Part shown: piece by piece, positions 45,858 to 54,263 of the stretch
Layout of the letters: every line of letters begins with the position of its first letter
Position numbering within the stretch: position 1 is the stretch's first letter
NCBI RefSeq assembly: GCF_001896135.2
Contig: NZ_MPOH02000019.1
Span: 737,929-801,928 of the forward strand
Direction of reading: 5' to 3'
Length of the DNA: 64,000 nucleotides
Source: Streptomyces phaeoluteigriseus
GTDB lineage: Bacteria; Actinomycetota; Actinomycetes; Streptomycetales; Streptomycetaceae
Made by a program: the position numbers and the translations under genes
The notes under the pieces: model-generated
The model's input: only the letters and a program-made list of their open reading frames with translations
What the model was told of the DNA's origin: nothing
Databases searched by the model: none

Positions 45858-46964
45858 ATGAGCGTGCGCATCGACATCGCGGGGCTGCGGCCGGAGGGGG
45901 TCGCGATCGTGCCGTCCCCCCTGGCCGAACTCGGCATGGCGCTGCACGCGCTGTCCGAGCCGGGGCACCATCCAGGGCTCCAGGGCTGGGTCACGAGTGT
46001 CACCGCGCGCCTCGACCCGCATCTCGCCGACCGGATGTGCGAGGCCGACTTCCTGTGGCGGACGACGTTCTCCGACCTCTTCATGCCGTACGCCGGCATC
46101 CCGGGCCGCAGCACGCTCCCGCGCGGGACGCTCGCCGAGGAGCTGGACCTGCTCGACAAACTGACGGACGAGCAGTTCGTGGACGCCGCCCTGGAGTTCA
46201 CCTGCGTGATCAGCTACGGCTCCCACGAACCGCTGGTCCTCACCGACGAGCGCGTGCGCCGGCGCGCCCTGGAGGTGGCCGCCTCGCGCGGCCCCCAGCA
46301 GGTGCGGTTCACCCAGCGGCTGCTCGACGACCCGCCCAGCGTGCGCGCGTGGCTGCGGCGCTTCCTGGAGGACTGCGACGAGGCGTTCTTCGCGGAGGCC
46401 TGGTCGCGGCTGAGCCACGGGTTGACGGCGGACGCCCGGCACAAGAGGGAACTGCTGCGGCACCGCGGGCTGTCGGAGGCGCTGACAGCGGTGTCGCCCG
46501 CCCTGGCCGTGGACGAGGCGGCCTGCCGGATCGAGGTCGACAAGCTCATCGAGGGCCGGACGGTCACCGCGGGCGGCGGGCTGCTCCTCGTGCCGACCAG
46601 TCTCGGCTGGCCGCATCTCAGCGTGCTGCACCGGAGTGGATGGCAGCCCGTGCTGCACTACCCCGTCGGCTCCCCCGAGCCGGCCTCGCCGCCGTCCGTC
46701 GAGCAGCTCACCCTGCGGATGACGGCCCTGTCCCACCCGGTCCGCATGCGGATCTGCCGCCAGCTGGCACGCAGCGCGTACACCACGAGCGAACTCGCCC
46801 AGGTGCACGGCATGACGGCCCCCGAGATATCCCGGCATCTGGCCGTCCTGAAGAAGGCGGGCCTGATCACCACCCGTCGGCGCGGCCGGTACGTGCTGCA
46901 CCAGCTCGACGTGACGAGGGTGGCCCGGCTGGGCAGCGACTTCCTGGAGGGGATCCTCAGGTAG
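45858..46964 (+). CDS. ArsR-type HTH regulator with large N-terminal domain (DUF5937-like)
   Basis: The 368-aa protein has an N-terminal domain of about 250 residues common in Streptomyces regulators (GLRPEGVAIVPSPLAELGMA, HHPGLQGWVTSVTARLDPHL). The C-terminal winged helix is of ArsR type (LSHPVRMRICRQLARSAYTT, TAPEISRHLAVLKKAGLITT). No metal-binding cysteines are seen in the helix-turn-helix, so it is not an arsenic sensor. ATG 45858 gives the conserved start MSVRIDIAGLRPEG. Its targets are unknown. Confidence 0.85.
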   Translation: MSVRIDIAGLRPEGVAIVPSPLAELGMALHALSEPGHHPGLQGWVTSVTARLDPHLADRMCEADFLWRTTFSDLFMPYAGIPGRSTLPRGTLAEELDLLDKLTDEQFVDAALEFTCVISYGSHEPLVLTDERVRRRALEVAASRGPQQVRFTQRLLDDPPSVRAWLRRFLEDCDEAFFAEAWSRLSHGLTADARHKRELLRHRGLSEALTAVSPALAVDEAACRIEVDKLIEGRTVTAGGGLLLVPTSLGWPHLSVLHRSGWQPVLHYPVGSPEPASPPSVEQLTLRMTALSHPVRMRICRQLARSAYTTSELAQVHGMTAPEISRHLAVLKKAGLITTRRRGRYVLHQLDVTRVARLGSDFLEGILR

Positions 46965-46990
46965 CGCGGCCTCCTGCCGGCCGGCGCCCG

Positions 46991-47239
46991 TCAGCGCGCG
47001 GAGCCGCCGGTGCCCGCCCTGCGCCCCGCCGCCCGGTTCCTGGCCCTGCGTCGACGCCGTCGGTCGCCGAGTTCGCCCCCGACGATCGTGAGGACGGCGC
47101 CGACGGCGCACACCAGCAGGCTCGGCCGGTGGCCCACGGCCCGGCCCCCGAGCCAGAAGGCGAGCGTGACCGCCGCCCACCACGCGGCATACCCCGCGGT
47201 CCTCCGCGCAGACGCGGTCCATCCCGGAATCGGCTTCAC
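46991..47239 (-). CDS. Small membrane protein (82 aa)
   Basis: From GTG 47239 (MKPIPGWTASARRTAGYAAW) the product has two hydrophobic helices (AAVTLAFWLGGRAVG and LLVCAVGAVLTIVGGEL) and a very basic C-terminal tail (RRRRRRARNRAAGRRA). The function is unknown. It lies between the ArsR-type gene (convergent) and the P-loop gene (same strand). Confidence 0.65.
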   Translation of the reverse strand: MKPIPGWTASARRTAGYAAWWAAVTLAFWLGGRAVGHRPSLLVCAVGAVLTIVGGELGDRRRRRRARNRAAGRRAGTGGSAR

Positions 47240-47302
47240 GACGTCACCGTAAGCTCTGCGGGCCCCGCGCCCAGGGCCCGGCGACGGCCACCACGGCGGT
47301 CC

Positions 47303-47935
47303 TCAGTCGAACCGGATGTGCTTCAGGCCGACCCGCGCCTGGCGCAGCCGGGTGCGGAGCGATCCCTCGGTGTTCGGCCGCAGCGTCAGCCCGGCCAGGA
47401 CGGCGATGCGGTCGGCCGTCTTCGGCACGCTCGTGTGGTCCGTCCACAGGTGTTCGGCGAACTCCGGCTCGCGCAGCCGCTCCAGACAGTGGTCGAGCTG
47501 CTGGACGGCCCGACTCTCCCTGCGCGGCACCGCCTTTCTCCCTGGGACGAAGCGGAGGAGGCGCCCCAGACCGCGCTCGCGCAGGCGCCTCACCACGGTC
47601 TCCCGCTCGGCGAGGAGCGTGAAGTGCCGTACGTCGTGGCCCATTTCGCCCAGCCTGCCGACGGTCTCGGCGAAGTAGCGCGGGTCGGTCACCGTCATGG
47701 GGGCGATCACCACGCCGTCGTGCTCGCGGAGCGCCAGGTCGAGGACCTCGACGACCCCCTGCCGCCAGGAGACCAGGTCCTGGAAGTCGCCTCGCAGGTC
47801 CGGCGGCAGCATGCGGCGCAGACCGAAGCCGGCGTGTTCGGGGTCGCAGACGACGCTGCCCGGCAGGCGGCGCCGGATCTCGTGTGCGGTCTGTGTCTTG
47901 CCGCCCCCGAAGGGACCGTTGATCCACAGGAGCAT
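47303..47935 (-). CDS. P-loop NTPase, TmrB-like
   Basis: The 210-aa ATP-binding protein starts directly with a Walker A motif (MLLWINGPFGGGKTQTAHEI) and continues like small nucleotide kinases (VVIAPMTVTDPRYFAETV, HFTLLAERETVVRRLRERG). Similar proteins include TmrB, which protects Bacillus from tunicamycin, and kinase-like resistance proteins; a resistance role here is only suggested. ATG 47935. Confidence 0.8.
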   Translation of the reverse strand: MLLWINGPFGGGKTQTAHEIRRRLPGSVVCDPEHAGFGLRRMLPPDLRGDFQDLVSWRQGVVEVLDLALREHDGVVIAPMTVTDPRYFAETVGRLGEMGHDVRHFTLLAERETVVRRLRERGLGRLLRFVPGRKAVPRRESRAVQQLDHCLERLREPEFAEHLWTDHTSVPKTADRIAVLAGLTLRPNTEGSLRTRLRQARVGLKHIRFD

Positions 47936-48015
47936 GCGCCGACCCTAGTGGCCGCCGGGCGCGCGCGGGGCGCGTTCGGCGGTGATCCGTACGTCCGTAC
48001 GCACCCGGAGGCGGC

Positions 48016-48687
48016 TCAGCCGAGTCCCCCCGCCCGCACCAGCCCCGTCTCGTACGCGAGGACCACCACCTGCACCCGGTCCCGCAGCCCCAGCTTCGTC
48101 AGGATGCGGCCCACGTGGGTCTTGACGGTCGCCTCGGACAGCACCAGCCGGGCCGCGATCTCCCTGTTGGACAGCCCCTGGGCGACCAGGATCATGACCT
48201 CGCGCTCCCGGCCGGTGAGCCGCTCCAGCTCCATGTGCTGGGGCTCCTTGCCCGCGCTGGGCAGCATGGGCGCGAACCGGTCGAGGAGGCGGCGGGTGGT
48301 GGAGGGCGCGACCACCGCGTCGCCGCTGTGCACGGAGCGGATCGCGGTGAGCAGTTCACCGGGCGGCACGTCCTTCAGCATGAAGCCGGAGGCGCCCGCC
48401 TTCAGCCCGGAGAAGGCGTACTCGTCGAGGTCGAAGGTGGTCAGGATCAGCACCTTCGGCGCGTCGGGGGCCGAGCAGATGCGCCGGGTGGCCTCGACCC
48501 CGTCCAGTTTCGGCATGCGGACGTCCATCAGCACCACGTCGACCGCGGTGGAACGCACCACCTGGAGGGCCTCGACACCGTCGCCCGCCTCGGCCACGAC
48601 CTCCATGTCCGGCTGGGCGGCGAGCACCATCCGGAACCCGGTGCGCAGCAGCATCTGGTCGTCGACGAGCATGACGCGGATCGTCAT
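48016..48687 (-). CDS. NarL/FixJ-type response regulator
   Basis: The 223-aa regulator has a receiver domain (VDDQ acidic pocket, Asp in VDVVLMDVRMPKLDG, Thr in VLILTTF, Lys in GFMLKDVPP) and a LuxR-type helix-turn-helix (LTGREREVMILVAQGLSNRE, then ATVKTHVGRILTKL). ATG 48687 has GAGG 5 nt upstream and is preferred to ATG 48702, which has no ribosome site. It is downstream of its probable partner kinase with 53 bp between them, where TTGACACCTGTCACAA forms a short inverted repeat. Confidence 0.9.
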   Translation of the reverse strand: MTIRVMLVDDQMLLRTGFRMVLAAQPDMEVVAEAGDGVEALQVVRSTAVDVVLMDVRMPKLDGVEATRRICSAPDAPKVLILTTFDLDEYAFSGLKAGASGFMLKDVPPGELLTAIRSVHSGDAVVAPSTTRRLLDRFAPMLPSAGKEPQHMELERLTGREREVMILVAQGLSNREIAARLVLSEATVKTHVGRILTKLGLRDRVQVVVLAYETGLVRAGGLG

Positions 48688-48740
48688 CGAGTCCTCTTCC
48701 ATGGGTTGTGACAGGTGTCAACAGAGGGCGTGCGTCGGCG

Positions 48741-49946
48741 TCAATGCGCCGGTTTGAGCGGGAGCAGCGCGCTGATGCGGAATCCTCCGCCGGGACGCGG
48801 GCCCGCGTCCAGGGTGCCGCCGACCATGCGACCCGCTCCCGCATGCCGATCAGGCCGTGGCCGCCGCCGTCGGCGCCGCCCTCCTCGTACAGCTCGTGCG
48901 GGGGCGCCCTTGCCGTCGTCCTCGACGAGCAGACCGAGACCGTCGTCGAAGTAGACCAGGCGCACGCTGGCGCCCGCGTTCGGCCCCCCGTGCTTGCGCG
49001 TGTTGGTGAGCGCCTCCTGAACGATCCGGTACGCCGTCAGCTCGACGCCGCTCGGCAGCGGCCGTGGGGTGCCCTCGACCTTGAAGTCCACGGGCAGGCC
49101 GGAACCGCGGCACTGCTGGACGAGGTCCTCGATCTGCTCGACGTCCGGCTGCGGCACGTACTCCCCGCCCTCCTCGTGCTCGCCGGTGCGCAGGACGCCC
49201 AGCAGGCGGCGCATCTCGGCGAGAGCCTGACGGCCCGTGGAGGAGATCGTCTCCAGTGCCTTCTTCGCCTGGTCGGGCGCCGCGTCGAGGACGTAGGCGG
49301 CGCCGTCTGCCTGCACGACCATCACCGACACGTTGTGCGCGACGACGTCGTGCAGCTCACGCGCGATCCGGGCGCGCTCGGCGGCGACCGCTACCTTCGC
49401 CTGCGCCTCGCGCTCCTTCTCCAGGCGCGCCGCGCGCTCCTCCAACTGGGCGAAGTACGCCCGCCGGGTGCGCACGGAGTCGCCGAGCACCCAGGCGAGC
49501 ACGAACGGCACCGTCTGGAAGACGACTATGGCCACGTTGCCCGCCAGGCTCGTCTGCTCGTTCTGCCAGCGCAGTTGGGCCAGGGTCGCGGCGCACAGGC
49601 CCATGCCCAGCGCGAGCCTGGACGCCCAGCGGGCACCCGTCGCGGCGACCGTGTAGACGATCACCAGCAGGGCGAAGTCGGCGGCCGTCGTCGCGACGTC
49701 CAGCACGAGCTGGGCGAGGCCGAGCGCGCAGGCCAGCAGCAGCATCCGCTCCGGCATGCGCCGCCGCAGCGCCACCACCAGGCCCAGCAGAAGCGCGATC
49801 GGTACGAGCAGCGCCAGGGAGTCGGTTCCCTGGTGGTTCTCGCCGGTAGTGGTTCCGGCGACCACAGAGATCCCGAACAGGACGAGGGCCCAGAAGCCGT
49901 CGACCAAGGTCGGGTGTCTGCGGAGGAAGTCGTAGAGGCGCTGCAC
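48741..49946 (-). CDS. Sensor histidine kinase, HisKA_3/DesK type (locally frameshifted)
   Basis: The 401-aa protein has four to six N-terminal membrane helices (VLFGISVVAG, LVPIALLLGLVVAL, VLDVATTAADFALLVIVYTV and others), a coiled linker, the HisKA_3 motif (ARELHDVVAHNVSVMVVQ, His199) and the N-box (ALTNTRKHGG). After DDGKGAP the frame is wrong until MVGGTLDAG. In another frame the same DNA encodes HELYEEGGADGGGHGLIGMR, the missing ATP-lid G-boxes. Two opposite indels explain this: an extra G in 48900-48904 and a missing base at about 48828-48829. The start is GTG 49946. It is paired with the regulator at 48016-48687. Confidence 0.88.
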   Translation of the reverse strand: MQRLYDFLRRHPTLVDGFWALVLFGISVVAGTTTGENHQGTDSLALLVPIALLLGLVVALRRRMPERMLLLACALGLAQLVLDVATTAADFALLVIVYTVAATGARWASRLALGMGLCAATLAQLRWQNEQTSLAGNVAIVVFQTVPFVLAWVLGDSVRTRRAYFAQLEERAARLEKEREAQAKVAVAAERARIARELHDVVAHNVSVMVVQADGAAYVLDAAPDQAKKALETISSTGRQALAEMRRLLGVLRTGEHEEGGEYVPQPDVEQIEDLVQQCRGSGLPVDFKVEGTPRPLPSGVELTAYRIVQEALTNTRKHGGPNAGASVRLVYFDDGLGLLVEDDGKGAPARAVRGGRRRRRRPRPDRHAGAGRMVGGTLDAGPRPGGGFRISALLPLKPAH

Positions 49947-50093
49947 GTAACCCAGAGTAGGGAAGCGAGATGCGTGCAGGGGTCAACCGGAGGGCCGATC
50001 CGGGCCCGGCGCGCGTACTCCGCAAGGTGGAGACCGTGATCACCTGTACGCCTAGTCTGATCCGGTGGTGGAGACGATCCGGAGGTCGAAACG

Positions 50094-51122
50094 GTGACGG
50101 GCGCGGGCGGATGGCGCGGCTGGCGGGCGGCGACCGAGTCCGCCCTGTACGGCCCGGACGGCTTCTACCTGCGCCCCGAGGGTCCGGCCGGACACTTCCG
50201 TACGTCCGTGCACGCCTCCCCCCTCTTCGCCGAGGCCGTGGCCCGGCTGCTGTGCCGGGTCGACGAAGCGCTCGGCCGGCCCGCGTCGCTCGACTTCGTC
50301 GACATGGCCGCCGGTCGCGGCGAACTGGTCACCGGCGTGCTCGCCGCACTCCCCGCCGACGTGGCCGCCCGCACGCGCGCGTACGGCGTCGAAGTCGCCG
50401 CCCGTCCGGCGGGCCTCGCCCCCCGGATCACCTGGCTTCCCGAGCCTCCGACGCAGGTCACCGGCCTGCTGTTCGCCAACGAGTGGCTCGACAACGTGCC
50501 GGTGGAGGTCGCCGAGGTCGACTCGGCGGGCGTGCCCCGGCTGGTCCTCGTCCGGGACGACGGGGTCGAGCGGCTCGGCGAGCCGGTGTCCGGGGCGGAG
50601 GCGGAGTGGCTCGCGCGGTGGTGGCCGCTGCCGGGCGAGGAGGGGTTGCGGGCCGAGATCGGACTGCCCAGAGACCGTGCCTGGGCCGGCGCCGTCTCCC
50701 GCGTCGCACGAGGGCTGGCGGTGGCCGTGGACTACGCGCACACGGTGCGGGCGCGCCCTCCGTTCGGCACGCTCACCGGCTTCCGGGAGGGCCGCGAGAC
50801 CTCACCGGTCCCGGACGGCACGTGCGACATCACGGCACATGTGGCACTCGATGCGTGTGCGGAGGCGTGCACCCCGGCGCGTACGCCCCAGCGCCCGCTC
50901 CTCCTCCGGCAACGCGCCGCCCTGCGCGCCCTGGGCCTCGCGGGCGCCCGCCCCCCGCTCACCCTCGCCGCCACGGACCCCGCCGCCTACGTGCGTGCCC
51001 TGGCGGGCGCCGGCGAGGCGGCGGAACTCACCGCTCGGGGCGGGCTCGGCGACTTCGGATGGCTTCTCCACCCGGTGGGCATCGCGCACCCACTCGCCCC
51101 GGACGCCGCGGCGGCCGAGTGA
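50094..51122 (+). CDS. SAM-dependent methyltransferase, MidA/NDUFAF7 (DUF185) family
   Basis: The 342-aa protein matches the MidA/NDUFAF7 family. It starts with ALYGPDGFYLRPEGPAGHFR, contains the class I motif VDMAAGRGELVTGVLAALP, and continues with LLFANEWLDNVPVEVAEV, the conserved N-E-W/L-D-N block. Mitochondrial NDUFAF7 methylates an arginine of NDUFS2, the NuoD homologue, during complex I assembly. Here the neighbouring convergent gene is a solitary nuoD, which suggests NuoD as substrate (inference). Start GTG 50094 (VTGAGGWRGW). Confidence 0.85.
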   Translation: MTGAGGWRGWRAATESALYGPDGFYLRPEGPAGHFRTSVHASPLFAEAVARLLCRVDEALGRPASLDFVDMAAGRGELVTGVLAALPADVAARTRAYGVEVAARPAGLAPRITWLPEPPTQVTGLLFANEWLDNVPVEVAEVDSAGVPRLVLVRDDGVERLGEPVSGAEAEWLARWWPLPGEEGLRAEIGLPRDRAWAGAVSRVARGLAVAVDYAHTVRARPPFGTLTGFREGRETSPVPDGTCDITAHVALDACAEACTPARTPQRPLLLRQRAALRALGLAGARPPLTLAATDPAAYVRALAGAGEAAELTARGGLGDFGWLLHPVGIAHPLAPDAAAAE

Positions 51123-51140
51123 CCCGCTCACCCACGCGAC

Positions 51141-52292
51141 CTACTTGTCGATGTCCCCGACGACGAAGAACAACGACCCCAGGATCGCCACCATGTCCGC
51201 GACCAGCGTGCCCGGCAGCAGCTCGGTGAGCGCCTGGATGTTGTTGTACGAGGCCGAGCGCAGCTTCAGCCGGTACGGCGTCTTCTCACCCTTGCTGACG
51301 AGGTAGTACCCGTTGATGCCGAGGGGGTTCTCGGTCCACGCGTACGTGTGCCCCTCGGGCGCCTTGAGGACCTTCGGGAGCCGCTGGTTGATCGGGCCGG
51401 GCGGCAGGTCCGCGAGGCGGTCCAGACAGGCGTCCGCGAGGTCCAGCGCGTTGTGCGTCTGCTCCAGGAGGCACTCGAAGCGGGCGAGACAGTCGCCCTC
51501 GGTCCGGCCCACCACCTTCAGGGTGTCCCGCAACTCGCCGTACGCGAGGTAGGGCTCGTCGCGGCGCAGGTCGAAGTCGACACCTGAGGCACGTGCGATC
51601 GGCCCGCTCACGCCGTAGGCGTGCACGGCCGCCGGCGTGAGGGTGCCCACGCCGCGCGTGCGGCCCCGGAAGATCTCGTTGCCGAGCACGAGGTCGTCGA
51701 AGACGTCCATGCGCGAACGCACGGCGGCGACCGCGCCACGCGCGCGGGACGCCCAGCCGGCCGGCAGGTCCTCCTTGAGGCCGCCGACGCGGTTGAACAT
51801 GTAGTGCATGCGCCCGCCGGAGACCTCCTCCATGACGTTCTGGAGCACCTCGCGCTCGCGGAAGGCGTAGAAGACCGGCGTGATCCCGCCGAGTTCCAAC
51901 GGATACGACCCCAGGAACATCAGGTGGTTGAGCACCCGGTTCAGCTCCGCGAGGAGCGTGCGCGTCCACACCGCGCGCGGGGGCACCTCCATGCCGAGCA
52001 TCCGCTCCACGGCGAGGACCACGCCCAGCTCGTTGGAGAAGGCCGACAGCCAGTCGTGGCGGTTGGCCAGCATGATGATCTGGCGGTAGTCACGGGCCTC
52101 GAACAGCTTCTCCGCGCCGCGGTGCATATAGCCGATCACCGGCTCCGCCTGCCGGATGCGCTCGCCGTCCAGCACCAGCCTGAGCCGCAGCACGCCGTGC
52201 GTGGAGGGGTGCTGGGGGCCGATGTTGAGCACCATGTCGGTGCTCTCCGCGGCGCCGCCGATGCCGACCGTGGTCTCCGTCGTGGGAGTCAT
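51141..52292 (-). CDS. nuoD: NADH-quinone oxidoreductase subunit D (solitary paralogue)
   Basis: The 383-aa protein is the 49-kDa/NuoD subunit that forms the quinone pocket of complex I. It contains MVLNIGPQHPSTHGVLRLRL, EPVIGYMHRGAEKLFE, LNRVLNHLMFLGSYPLELGG, NEIFRGRTRGVGTL and the C-terminal VVGDIDK. It stands alone, without nuoA-C or nuoE-N, so it is likely a second copy (nuoD2) apart from the main nuo operon. It is slightly shorter than main-operon NuoD (about 400-440 aa). ATG 52292. It converges with the MidA-like gene 18 bp away. Confidence 0.93.
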   Translation of the reverse strand: MTPTTETTVGIGGAAESTDMVLNIGPQHPSTHGVLRLRLVLDGERIRQAEPVIGYMHRGAEKLFEARDYRQIIMLANRHDWLSAFSNELGVVLAVERMLGMEVPPRAVWTRTLLAELNRVLNHLMFLGSYPLELGGITPVFYAFREREVLQNVMEEVSGGRMHYMFNRVGGLKEDLPAGWASRARGAVAAVRSRMDVFDDLVLGNEIFRGRTRGVGTLTPAAVHAYGVSGPIARASGVDFDLRRDEPYLAYGELRDTLKVVGRTEGDCLARFECLLEQTHNALDLADACLDRLADLPPGPINQRLPKVLKAPEGHTYAWTENPLGINGYYLVSKGEKTPYRLKLRSASYNNIQALTELLPGTLVADMVAILGSLFFVVGDIDK

Positions 52293-52323
52293 GGACCCAG
52301 TCTCTCCTACGTACGCTGGCGGT

Positions 52324-52830
52324 ATGGAAACGGGGAGCGCGGCAGACACGGGGACGACGCCGGAGCCGGAGCCGCGGTGGACCGGGCTGCCGCGGGGGCT
52401 GCTGCGCATGCGGCGGCTGTTGCTGGTGGTGTGGCTGGGGCTGGCCGCCGTGGCCGTCGGAGTGCTGCTCGGCCTGTTCGCCGGGCCCGCGTGGGCCGCG
52501 TTCGCGCTGCTGCCCCTGGCGGGCATCGTCTGGGGCTGGGTCGGGCTCGGCCGCAACTGGCTCTCCTGGCGGTACGCCGAGCGCGCGGACGACCTGCTGA
52601 TCAGCCGGGGCGTGCTGTGGCGCGAGGAGACGGTCGTCCCGTACGGGCGCATGCAGCTCGTGGAGGTGACCTCCGGCCCCGTGGAGCGCCACTTCGGGCT
52701 GGCCAGCGTGCAGCTGCACACCGCGGCCGCGGCGACCGACGCGACGATCCCCGGTCTGGACCCGGCCGAGGCGGAACGGCTGCGGGACAGGCTGACCGCG
52801 CTGGGCGAGGCCCGATCGGCGGGGCTGTGA
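52324..52830 (+). CDS. PH-domain (bPH2) membrane protein, YdbS-like
   Basis: The 168-aa protein has two membrane helices (LLLVVWLGLAAVAVGVLLGL and AWAAFALLPLAGIVWGWV) followed by a bacterial PH domain (RYAERADDLLISRGVLWREE, VVPYGRMQLVEVTSGPVERH, LASVQLHTAAAATD). ATG 52324; its TGA overlaps the next gene's GTG start (GTGA). Bacillus YdbS/YdbT homologues form a pair, and one report links them to resistance to a lantibiotic-like agent; the role here is unknown. Confidence 0.88.
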   Translation: METGSAADTGTTPEPEPRWTGLPRGLLRMRRLLLVVWLGLAAVAVGVLLGLFAGPAWAAFALLPLAGIVWGWVGLGRNWLSWRYAERADDLLISRGVLWREETVVPYGRMQLVEVTSGPVERHFGLASVQLHTAAAATDATIPGLDPAEAERLRDRLTALGEARSAGL

Positions 52831-54161
52831 CGACGCCGGGCCTCGACGAGGGCGTACGGCCGAAGCGGGTCGTCGTGGAGCGGCGGCTGCATCCCGTGAC
52901 GCCGTTCAGGCGGGCGTGGGCACCCGTCGCCGTGGTCGTCGGATGGGCGGCGCACGATCCGAACCAGGCGCAGGAGCAGCTGACCCGGCTGACCACGACG
53001 ACCCTGCTGATCGTGTTCGCGGTGGTCGTGCCGGCGGCCTCCCTCTACGGGTTCCTGTCCTGGTGGTTCACGCACTTCTCGGTGACGGACAGCGAACTGC
53101 GCATCCGCACCGGCCTGTTGTTCCGGCGCACCGCGCACATCCGGCTCGAGCGCCTCCAGGCGGTCGACCTCACCCAACCGCTGCTCGCGCGGCTCGCGGG
53201 CGTCGCGAAGCTGCGCCTCGACGTCGTCGGCGCCGACAAGAAGGACGAACTGGCCTTCCTCGGCGCGTCGGAGGCGCGTGCCCTACGCGCGGAACTGCTC
53301 GCGCGCGCGGCGGGCTTCGCGCCAGAGACGGCACACGAGGTGGGCGAGGCACCCGCGCGCGAACTGCTGCGGGTGCCCGCGCGCGAACTGGCGATCGCCC
53401 TGATGCTGACCGGCGCCACCTGGGGCGCGCTCGCCGCCGCGCTCGTCGTGCCCCCGGTCCTCTGGCTCGCCACCCACAGCGTGTGGACGGTCCTCGCCAC
53501 CGGTCTGCCGCTGCTGGGCGCGGCGGGCGCGAGCAGTGCGGGACGCTTCGTCGGCGAGTACGACTGGACGGTCGGCGAGTCGCCGGACGGGCTCCGGATC
53601 GACCACGGCCTGCTCGACCGTACGCACGAGACGGTGCCGCCCGGCCGCGTGCAGACCGTCCGCATCGTCGAACCGCTGCTGTGGCGGCGGCGCGGGTGGG
53701 TGCGGGTCGAGCTGGACGTGGCCGGGTCGGCCAACTCCGTGCTGGTGCCGGTCGCCCCGCGCGCGGCGGCCGAAGCCGTCATCGCGCGCGTACTGCCCGG
53801 CGCCGAGGTGCCCGCGACGGCCACCCTGTCTCGGCCGCCGCGCCGGGCCGGGCGGTGCCTCCCGCTGTGGTGGCGGGGCTACGGCATCGCCGTCACCGGC
53901 GCGGTGTTCGTCGCCCGGCACGGGCTGCTGCGCCGCAGCGTGGCGCTCGTGCCGCACGCGAAGGTGCAGAGCGTGCGCCTGTCCCAAGGGCCCTGGAAGC
54001 GGCTGTGGCGCCTCGCCGACGTCCATGTGGACACGGGGGCCGACAAGACGGTGACGGCGCGTCTGCGGGACGCGCGGGAGGCGGCCGAGTTGCTGCGCGG
54101 TCAGGCGGAACGGTCCCGCACCGGGCGCCGCGACGCGGGGCCCGACCAGTGGATGGCGTGA
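52827..54161 (+). CDS. PH-domain (bPH2) membrane protein, YdbT-like
   Basis: The 444-aa protein contains two bPH2 domains between membrane helices: ELRIRTGLLFRRTAHIRLER..LQAVDLTQPLLARLAGVAKL, and later GLLRRSVALVPHAKVQSVRL. Hydrophobic segments include TTTLLIVFAVVVPAASLYGF and GATWGALAAALVVPPVLWLA. A middle PH-like block (GLRIDHGLLDRTHETVPPGR) is also visible. It starts at GTG 52827, overlapping the YdbS-like gene by 4 bp, so the two are translated together and probably form a complex. Confidence 0.88.
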   Translation: MTTPGLDEGVRPKRVVVERRLHPVTPFRRAWAPVAVVVGWAAHDPNQAQEQLTRLTTTTLLIVFAVVVPAASLYGFLSWWFTHFSVTDSELRIRTGLLFRRTAHIRLERLQAVDLTQPLLARLAGVAKLRLDVVGADKKDELAFLGASEARALRAELLARAAGFAPETAHEVGEAPARELLRVPARELAIALMLTGATWGALAAALVVPPVLWLATHSVWTVLATGLPLLGAAGASSAGRFVGEYDWTVGESPDGLRIDHGLLDRTHETVPPGRVQTVRIVEPLLWRRRGWVRVELDVAGSANSVLVPVAPRAAAEAVIARVLPGAEVPATATLSRPPRRAGRCLPLWWRGYGIAVTGAVFVARHGLLRRSVALVPHAKVQSVRLSQGPWKRLWRLADVHVDTGADKTVTARLRDAREAAELLRGQAERSRTGRRDAGPDQWMA

Positions 54162-54187
54162 CCGCCGGACACACCGCGCCCGCCGCG

Positions 54188-54241
54188 CCGCAGGGGCGTG
54201 GCGGGCCGCAGGGGCGTGGCGGGCCGCAGGGGCGTGGCGGG
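54188..54241. repeat. 18-bp tandem repeat, three copies
   Basis: CCGCAGGGGCGTGGCGGG occurs three times head to tail, with a partial fourth copy, in the gap between the convergent YdbT-like and coiled-coil genes. Confidence 0.92.
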
Positions 54242-54263
54242 CCGCGGTATACCGGCGGGCCGC

